From Hysterangium stoloniferum (Eukaryota; Basidiomycota; Agaricomycetes; Hysterangiales; Hysterangiaceae), in contig WHVD01000224.1 in assembly GCA_015178975.1 (NCBI GenBank), forward strand, positions 1 through 64,000: a DNA stretch of 64,000 nt. Reading direction: 5' to 3'. The first letter of the stretch is position 1. Each line of letters begins with the position of its first letter. The position numbers were made by a program, and so were the translations under genes. The notes under the pieces are model-generated. The model had not been told where the DNA came from. It worked only from the letters and a program-made list of their open reading frames with translations, and searched no databases. Below, piece after piece: positions 57,601-64,000 of the stretch.

Positions 57601-58129
57601 CCAATAAATGTTGTTGCAGGATTTGTCCTAAGTCTCCATAGAGGAGTTTCTCCCTCTTGTCAGGGCTGCCATATGTGCGGCGGTAGGACTGTCCGACAAA
57701 ACCCAACCAACGCTGCCTGAGTCACTTTCAATTCCACTTCAACGCATTCCAACTCCCTCCTCTTTTCCATCTCGTTCTGATCGGTTTCGCGATAATCCAG
57801 CAAATGTGCCCCATATACGAGACCTCTCCGGATTGCCTACCAGTCGCATGTCGTCAGCTGTGGATCTCTTACATAGTACTGATTGTATTTCACGTCATGA
57901 AGCCATCCGGATAATTCATTGCGTAACAATTACTGGTATGTGAAGAGAGGTCATATATTCTCCATCGACTGATTTCCATACTACTTTAAAGCCCGGAATT
58001 TTTCCCTTCCCTTATCCAGATTCGACCTCAGAGAGCAAAAAGGAAAGTTCGCTCTGATAGCGATGGTCGATGCTCTGCATATATTTGGTATGTGCACCAA
58101 TTCCCGTCAACCGCCAGGATTCATGGACT
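57601..58129. other. spacer inside HEAT region
   Basis: Not HEAT-like. It may hold the start of a second HEAT gene: near 58121-58150 a short frame (GFMDLQTLLEPPLPVP) runs towards the first exon of the second array. No family is recognised. Confidence 0.35.
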
Positions 58130-59000
58130 TGCAGACGCTTTTGGAACCGCCGTTACCCGTGCCATTTTCGAGATTGTTGCACTGTTGAAGGACTCTGACT
58201 GGCGTTCGATCAAGCGCAGTATCGGTCCTGGGGAAGGTTTCAGAGCAAGGTGCGGTGATTATGGGATGGGAAAGCTGACATTTGACCACAGCCGAATTTC
58301 AAGGCGCCATTGCGCCTGCCATCCCGCCATTGTTACACTGTTGAAGGACTCTGACTCTGACGTTCGATCAAGCGTAGTATCCGTGTTGGGGAAGGTTTCA
58401 GAGCAAGGTGTGGTGTAGTAATGGGATGGGAATCCAGCTGAATTTGACCACAGCCGAATTTCGAGCCGCAATTGCGACCGCCATTCCCCATATTGTTGCA
58501 CTATTGCAGGACTATTGCGACGACGTTCGATCAAGCACATTATCTGTCCTGGAGAAGGTTTCAGAGCAAAGTACGGTGTGTGATAATGGGATGGGAATGC
58601 AGCTAACATTTGACCACAGCCGAATTTCGGGCGCCATTGTGGATGTTATTCCCGCCACTGTTGCACTGTTGAGGGACTCTGGCTGGCGCATTCGATCAAG
58701 TACGGTATTGGTCCTGGGGAAGCTTTCAGTGCAAGGTGCAGTGTGATAATCGGATAAGAATCCAGCTGACATTTGACCACAGCCGAATTTCGAGCCGCCA
58801 TTGCGCCTGCCATTCCTGATATTATTGCATGGTTGAAGGACTTTGACTCTGACGTTCGATCAAGCGCAGTATCGGTCCTGGGGAAGGTTTTAGAGCAAGG
58901 TGCGGTGTGTGATAATGGAATGGGAATCTAGCTGACATCTGACCACAGCCGAATTTCGACCCGCCATTGTTGCACTGTTGAAGGACTCTGGCTGGGTTGC
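58130..59000 (+). pseudogene. HEAT-repeat exon array, second part
   Basis: Further units begin at 58292, 58454, 58620, 58783 and 58949, after a partial unit near 58150. Spacing is 162-166 bp. Introns are the same as in the first part, though several have lost a base. The last unit is cut near 58990 (GWVAF). This could be one gene interrupted by 57601-58129, or two tandem genes. HEAT repeats usually serve as protein-binding scaffolds; no catalytic domain is seen. Confidence 0.75.
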
Positions 59001-59090
59001 CTTTTGAGAATGGATAAAGTCTGATGAGTCTAACAGGAGTGCAACCGGTAAGTGACAACATAGCAGTCAACAAATAAGAGACACCGCCAC

Positions 59091-59671
59091 TCACACATCA
59101 CGGTAACAAACCGAATACAAGGAGCATGTCATGTCACTCACGGGAAGCCAACCGAATAATCCTGCAGCCTCCTCCAGGTTCAACTTGAGGTGTGCAAATA
59201 GCTTTAATCCGTTGAAATCTGGGAGCTGGTAGCTAAGCGATATAGACATATCGGTCAGTATATCCAACACCTTGAACTGGGTATCCATGACGTCGTGATG
59301 AAGGATGACTGATAATGATGTTTGCGAGGCGGTGTTGACATTGGTGCTGTGGCAGTAATGTGAGTATGGGGGAGGAGGTGGGGATGGGAGAAAGAAGGGT
59401 AGATACACGTACTGAGCATTTGAGATGTTGCCTTTGAAAATCCAAGTAGAAAGGTAAATAATGCCAGGAACCATGGATAGCATGAAGTTCAACTGTGTCT
59501 CATCAACAGACGCAGGAACACTGATGGGAGTATTAAGGCGGTCAGAGTGATCCCGCTTAGGACCACGATGGGTCTGGTGGCTTCATTGTTTTGGAAGTGT
59601 TGTTCACGCTGCCGCCACATTAATGCTGTTAGAACCAATGCAGCCTGTTTTAATGCCTCGTATACTTGCAT
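59091..59671 (-). CDS. unidentified membrane-type ORF, two pieces
   Basis: The first piece (59671-59489) begins MQVYEALKQAALVLTALMWR and has a hydrophobic stretch IVVLSGITLTALILPSVFLR. A second frame (59492-59091) overlaps it and continues with MVPGIIYLSTWIF and a proline run. An intron or frameshift must join them. I recognise no family. Confidence 0.35.
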
Positions 59672-59727
59672 TTTTTAGTCCGACGAGTCTCAACCCCATT
59701 TCACCGCTGCGATATTTAAATTATCTT

Positions 59728-60730
59728 CGGGTTATCGGCCCCAACCCTAGTTATCACTGATGCTGAATTTTAGTTAACCAGTTCAGTCTGTATGTTGATT
59801 ATGGTTACTTTCGAGAAAATTAAAGATTATGAAATTAGCACTGGAAGTATTTATCAAGTCTTCCTCGCAGGTGAGAATAGATTACTATGTCACATGTAGT
59901 CCGAATATGAAGACCATACTCGAATCACTAAATCCTTGGAAATTCGTTACTTACTGCCCGTTATGAGCAGATTCAGGAGCCCCAAAACCAGACGAGTTAC
60001 AAATGGAGGAGGCCTATGAGCTTCGGAAGAAAAGAGCCTATAACTAAATTGCGTTGCGCATTGAAGACGAACCGAGGGTAGTAAATATTGTGAATGATGA
60101 TCCAAGGGACGCATGGAACAAATTAAAAACAACATACAGAATGTGTTTAACCAATAGTCGAACAATGTAATTGTCAGCACTTGTTTGAATACGCTATGAC
60201 GGAACTGGTATTATCGAATATAAAGCCCACATGGATTCGATGAGATTGAAACTATTGGGGGTGGATTATATTATAGAGGACATGACTATCTTAGCCCGTT
60301 AATGTGACGACGAGGTGTTTGACGTCATGTCGACAATGATTGACTATGAATTGGACACAGTCACGAAATCGTCAATTAATTGCGTCAAATTGAAATAATA
60401 AAAGAAGTTCGTCCCACATTCTGAGAAGGCTCAGCATTTGCTGCAAGGAGAGGTAGATATGCATTCAGGTCCTCCATGAGAAATGGGAAATAAATGGCGA
60501 AAAACTCTATAGGATTTTATGGCCAAGGAACCCAATTGAACGTGTTCAGGTTATGACAGCACAATATTTTGAAGATGTGGGATGATGGAATTTAGGCTGC
60601 AGTGGATGTCTGGGTGGACGATGCAACATCAGTAGGAGATGAGGATCGACTTCTACTAGAGTCAGAAAAGGCAATTAATGATCAATTTGGAATTTCGAGA
60701 AAAGGTGAAGCTCACTGGATTTTAGGAATA
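59728..60730 (+). pseudogene. old copia remnant (gag and RT scraps)
   Basis: At 59728 GGTTATCGGCCCCAAC resembles the tRNA-iMet-type primer site at 61112. 59970-60400 contains gag-like stretches (DDPRDAWNKLKTTYRMC; YKAHMDSMRLKLLGVDYIIE) with stops. 60600-60730 contains an RT scrap (VDVWVDDATSVGDEDRLLLE, GEAHWILGIG) with the catalytic VDD. The element is internally deleted and runs into deubiquitinase copy 9. Confidence 0.65.
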
Positions 60731-60982
60731 GGATCTACCTGAAGGCATCGACATGTGCCTCCCGTGCTTGGATGGAGAGTGTGTGTGGGGGGGTGATGTG
60801 ACGTGCATGCATGTGCAGCTGCATTAAGGGATGCTTGGGTATCCGTGAGTATCAGCTGGGAAGCTTTGATGATTGAGTTGGTGGCATTGGTGATAGAACA
60901 ACAGCGGACCGCCACTTAAGGACCTTGCTGCTGTCACGGAGAAGGAGAAGAACAATTATGAGTTTATGCCGGTAGTAAGGTA
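60731..60982 (+). pseudogene. deubiquitinase-associated relic, copy 9
   Basis: Matches 38995-39235 (WEALMIELVALVIEQ then NNYEF-type sequence) and ends where the copia 5' LTR begins. Confidence 0.6.
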
Positions 60983-61111
60983 TGTTAGATTGAGTAATGC
61001 TAGCACAGTTTCCCAGGGTTAGATGGTGTAATGGGTTAACACCTCTGTTATGTAAGCAGGAGCCCTGGGTTCAATTCCCAGTCTGGCCATTCATTTTCTA
61101 CACTTTTAATA
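60983..61111 (+). repeat. 5' LTR of copia element C, 129 bp
   Basis: Host-like sequence shared with 39210-39235 stops at about 60982. TGTTAGATTG then begins, as in the copia LTR at 41667 (TGTTAGAGTA), and TTTTAATA ends at 61111, as that LTR ends TTTCAATA. A primer site follows directly. The 3' LTR lies outside the window, so the boundary is inferred. Confidence 0.6.
61017..61089 (+). tRNA. tRNA-like sequence (probable pseudo-tRNA) inside the LTR
   Basis: 73 nt fold as a tRNA: acceptor GGTTAGA/TCTGGCC (two G-U pairs), D-stem GTGT/ACAC, a weak anticodon stem TCTGT/GCAGG, variable AGCC, T-stem CTGGG/CCCAG with loop TTCAATT. The A box (TGGTGTAATGGG) and B box (GGTTCAATTCC) match Pol III consensus, and TTTT occurs five bases after the 3' end. 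Position 33 is A instead of the near-invariant U, with UGU at 34-36, so decoding function is doubtful. The D-arm resembles fungal tRNA-Gln. Confidence 0.6.
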
Positions 61112-61127
61112 GGTTATGGGCCCCAGC
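61112..61127 (+). other. copia primer-binding site (tRNA-iMet anticodon-arm type)
   Basis: GGTTATGGGCCCCAGC is complementary to the anticodon arm of initiator tRNA-Met (which carries GGGCCCATAACC), the internal-tRNA priming mode known from Drosophila copia. Confidence 0.7.
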
Positions 61128-61275
61128 TTCTAATTGTAATACACATTACTATAAGTACTTGAATTTGGAGGCATAACAAACCAACATTTGTGTTTGGTTG
61201 AGCCTGTCACTTTTGCTTGCATAAGCAAGAAACCTTAATTTTCGGATTTTCGAAAATTTCCCTACTGTGTCAAGC

Positions 61276-62373
61276 ATGACATCCTCAGAATCATTACCAA
61301 AATTCAAACCATTAAACAACCAAAATTATCCAGAATGGTCTGGAGAAATGAAGGCATGGTTGATGAAGTTGAGTTATTGGAAGCTTGTTTGTGGAAAAGA
61401 AATCAAGCCAGTAAATGGCAGTGATAACATTGAGAAATGGGAAACAAAGGCAGAGAAAGCAGCTGCAGAGATATATCTTATGGTGGAAAATGATCAGAGG
61501 GTGCATTTCTGTGGATTTGAAGAAGATCTAATCAAAATGTGGGACTTGTTGGAAAGGATATACTTACAACAAAAACCAGGAGCCCGCTTCAATGCCTATG
61601 ATGACCTATTCTCAATCCAAAAGGATGTAAAGGAGTCTTTGATGGATTTGGGTGTCAGAATTGATAAAGCAATGGGGACTATTCAAAACCTGCACCCAAA
61701 GGACTTCACAATTGAAAAGTTGGATGAAGAATTACAATGCATGGCACTCATCTGGGCTCTTCCTGAGGAATATGCACACCTCTCCTCATCATTATTACTC
61801 ATGGAGAAGTTGGACAAGAATACCATTCTCCAGGCATTTAGAAGTGAGGAACTAAATTGCAATCACCGTGGAGAAATGGTTAATAAGGCCAAAGCACCCA
61901 TCAAGCATCGAAAAAAGATGGTTTGCTATAATTGTGACAAGGAAGGGCACCTCAGCTATGACTGTCCAAAGCCAAGGAATAAAGAAAAGATACAGCAATA
62001 CTGGCAGTCACGCAACAGTGCTAACAAGATGGAAGAGACAAAAATAGAGAAAGTAGAGGAACAGACAGGAAAAGCAAGTGTCTTTTCACAACATGATGCA
62101 TGTGCAACCTCAGCTAATATCTATGATTGGAATACAGACACAGGGGCCACATCACATATGACACCCCATTACAACTGGTTCCACACCTATACCCCATACA
62201 GAACCCCAATAAAACTTGCAGACAATAGAATTGTATATTCTGAAGGTGTTGGGAGTGTTATTTTTCAACCAATCATTGATGGAAGAGTTAGCTGGGAGGT
62301 TGAATTCACAAAGTATTACATGTTCCAGCTTTACATAATAATCTTCTTGCTGTCCATACCTCACACGTTATAA
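61276..62373 (+). CDS. copia Gag and protease start (element C)
   Basis: The ATG at 61276 gives MTSSESLPKFKPLNNQNYPE, a typical copia Gag start. Capsid region with YLMVENDQRVHF and MWDLLERIYLQQKPGARFNA; zinc knuckle CYNCDKEGHLSYDC near 61924; protease active site DTGATSHM near 62140. The frame then shifts near 62310, where one G appears lost from an AAGG run, and terminates at 62371. The protease domain is therefore cut short. Confidence 0.88.
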   Translation: MTSSESLPKFKPLNNQNYPEWSGEMKAWLMKLSYWKLVCGKEIKPVNGSDNIEKWETKAEKAAAEIYLMVENDQRVHFCGFEEDLIKMWDLLERIYLQQKPGARFNAYDDLFSIQKDVKESLMDLGVRIDKAMGTIQNLHPKDFTIEKLDEELQCMALIWALPEEYAHLSSSLLLMEKLDKNTILQAFRSEELNCNHRGEMVNKAKAPIKHRKKMVCYNCDKEGHLSYDCPKPRNKEKIQQYWQSRNSANKMEETKIEKVEEQTGKASVFSQHDACATSANIYDWNTDTGATSHMTPHYNWFHTYTPYRTPIKLADNRIVYSEGVGSVIFQPIIDGRVSWEVEFTKYYMFQLYIIIFLLSIPHTL

Positions 62374-64000
62374 AGAATTTGACATACACATTTCATCCAA
62401 AACCATAAGATTTAATCGCCATGGGAATCTTTTATTCACTGCATCAATCACTGATTGAAATGTGGGCTACTTGGATGGCAAGACTATTATAAATAAAATG
62501 GAGAATGTGCACATGTCCTCTACTTTACCTCTAGATCTGTCTCTGTGGCATAGAAGATTGGGACATCACTACTATGAGGGGATAAAGAATCTAATGAGAA
62601 GAAACATGGTCAAAGGATTGGTACTTAATTCAAAGGCTAAACCAGATCCAATTTGTGAACCATGTCTTGCAGGAAAGATGCATGCCAACCCATTTCCCCC
62701 CTCAGAACATCACTGCAATGAACCTTTGGAGTTGGTACATACAGATGTACATTATATTGGAACAAGATCCTGATCTGGATATTACTATTGGGTTACATTC
62801 ATTGATGAGGCTTCAAGATTCTATTACATCATCCCAATCAAGTCCAAAAGTGGTGTTTTCTGGGCATTCAAACGGTACAAAGCATTTGCAGAAAACCTCC
62901 TTGGATGGAAAATAAAGAAACTTAGGGATGACAAGGGTGGAGAATACATGTCAAGGGCATTCATTGAATTCACCGATAAACATGGTATCTTGTGTCAGCA
63001 TACAGTCTGTAATAGACCTCAGCAAAATGGAATGGCAGAGCATGCAAACCGGACATTAGCAGAAGGGATTACAACCATGCTAACAGACTCTGAACTACCC
63101 AAGAACTTCTGGGAGTACTGCCTGGCTGCATTTGTACTCATCTGGAACCACTGCCCATCATCTGCCTTAAAGGACAAAACCCTATATGAAATTTGGCACA
63201 AAAGGAAACCAAATATCAGTCACATCAGAGTTTGGGGATGCATTGCATATGTCCACATTCAAAAGGATAAACGATCAAGCCTGGGATCTCACATGGAGAA
63301 ATGCATCTTCATTGGGTATCCTGAAGGGTATAAGGGATGGTTATTCTACAACCCATTGACAAGAAGGATAGTGATCAGTGAATGAGCTGAATTTGATGAA
63401 CGATACACATGGAAACACCAACCACCACAAGTTCCAGATACTGGTGGGAAGGATGAATCAAGTACTAGGGATTATATCCCAGGGGGTCCAGTTGTTGAAG
63501 GAGATGATAATCCACCGAGTGAATTACCAACTGCCCCTGTGGAGGATCATGAATTCCCTGTACCTGAATCCGAAGACAATGTTATCACACCATCCCCCCA
63601 GATCACAGATAATGAGGAGGAGGAAGAGGAGGAGGAAGATAACAGACCAATTGCTATTCGAAAACCTTTGCACAACAAAAAACCTCCTAATGAATGGTGG
63701 AAAACCTGGGAACCCAATCCTACCACTTCTGACAGTACCGATGAAGTGGAATTGGAGGAGGCACATGTGTCAATTATTTCTGAACCAAGGACATTTACAG
63801 AGGCAATGAATGGTCCACAGGCAAGACAATGGAGAGAGGCAGCCTTGGAGCAAATGAACACACACATGAGCAATGGAACTTGGACCATAATGAAACTACC
63901 ACCAGGAACAAAGGCTATAGGATCAAAATGGGCTTTCAAAGTGAAACGAAAGGCAGATGGATCAATAGAATGGTTTAAGGCACGATTGGTTGCTAAAGGA
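62374..64000 (+). pseudogene. copia Pol (element C), integrase to RT start, open at window end
   Basis: From 62462 one frame carries the GAG-pre-integrase HHCC region (LWHRRLGHHYYEG, CEPCLAGK), then the integrase DDE (HTDVH near 62740, RDDKGGEY near 62927, NGMAEHANR near 63031), GYPEGYKGW, an acidic Asp/Glu run, and the RT N-terminus (GSKWAFKVKRKADGSIEWFK) up to the last base. In-frame TGA codons at 62771 and 63383 interrupt it. The rest of RT, RNase H and the 3' LTR lie beyond the window. Confidence 0.85.

Noticed and set aside
61017-61089. A functional tRNA-Thr(UGU) gene
   Set aside because: The fold and Pol III boxes are good, but position 33 is A, the anticodon stem has two G-U pairs, and it sits inside a probable LTR. 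Kept as tRNA-like only.

Overview
The window looks like repeat-rich, slowly decaying DNA from a basidiomycete fungus, most likely an agaricomycete. Evidence: 40-60 nt introns with GT-AG borders and CTGAC-type branch sites; Ty3/gypsy chromovirus and Ty1/copia elements of fungal type; a DDE transposase family common in Agaricomycetes; and host-like genes with an MLKL-type N-terminal helical bundle, a DUF6533-like membrane protein and tandem HEAT exons. I cannot name the species. No rRNA, bacterial operon or CRISPR array was seen.

Layout. 1-6574: 3' part of a gypsy chromovirus (damaged gag, intact 1,285-codon pol with chromodomain, an antisense spliced gene with a Zn2Cys6-like motif, 821-bp 3' LTR). 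6575-17600: a leader with a minisatellite, the best copy of an MLKL-like gene family (7489-10240), relics of a UBP14/USP5-type deubiquitinase, a DUF6533-like gene, and a second MLKL-like copy. 17601-21450: mostly unassigned DNA. 21939-26596: third MLKL-like copy split by a 2.6-kb DDE transposon. 26769-35888: deubiquitinase relics, solo LTRs, a gypsy remnant whose LTR carries two nested insertions, a TIR element, and leader copies. 35889-42550: fourth MLKL-like copy plus relics. 42561-45728: 5'-truncated copia element on the minus strand, split by a second copy of the TIR element. 45729-48590: AT-rich unassigned DNA with a small secreted-peptide ORF. 49497-56690: fifth MLKL-like copy and more relics. 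56690-59000: HEAT-repeat exon array. 59091-59671: unidentified membrane-type ORF. 59728-60730: old copia remnant. 60983-64000: a larger copia element running off the window, whose short 5' LTR contains a tRNA-like Pol III unit.

How it fits together. One composite block (leader + MLKL-like gene + deubiquitinase relic, sometimes with a DUF6533-like segment) has been copied at least five times and repeatedly broken and rejoined. Because the copies are paralogous, most insertions have an empty-site counterpart inside the same window, so LTR and TIR-element ends and target duplications can be read directly. Most host-like genes are pseudogenes. The main candidates for intact reading frames are the gypsy pol, the antisense gene at 4561-5543 and MLKL-like copy 1.
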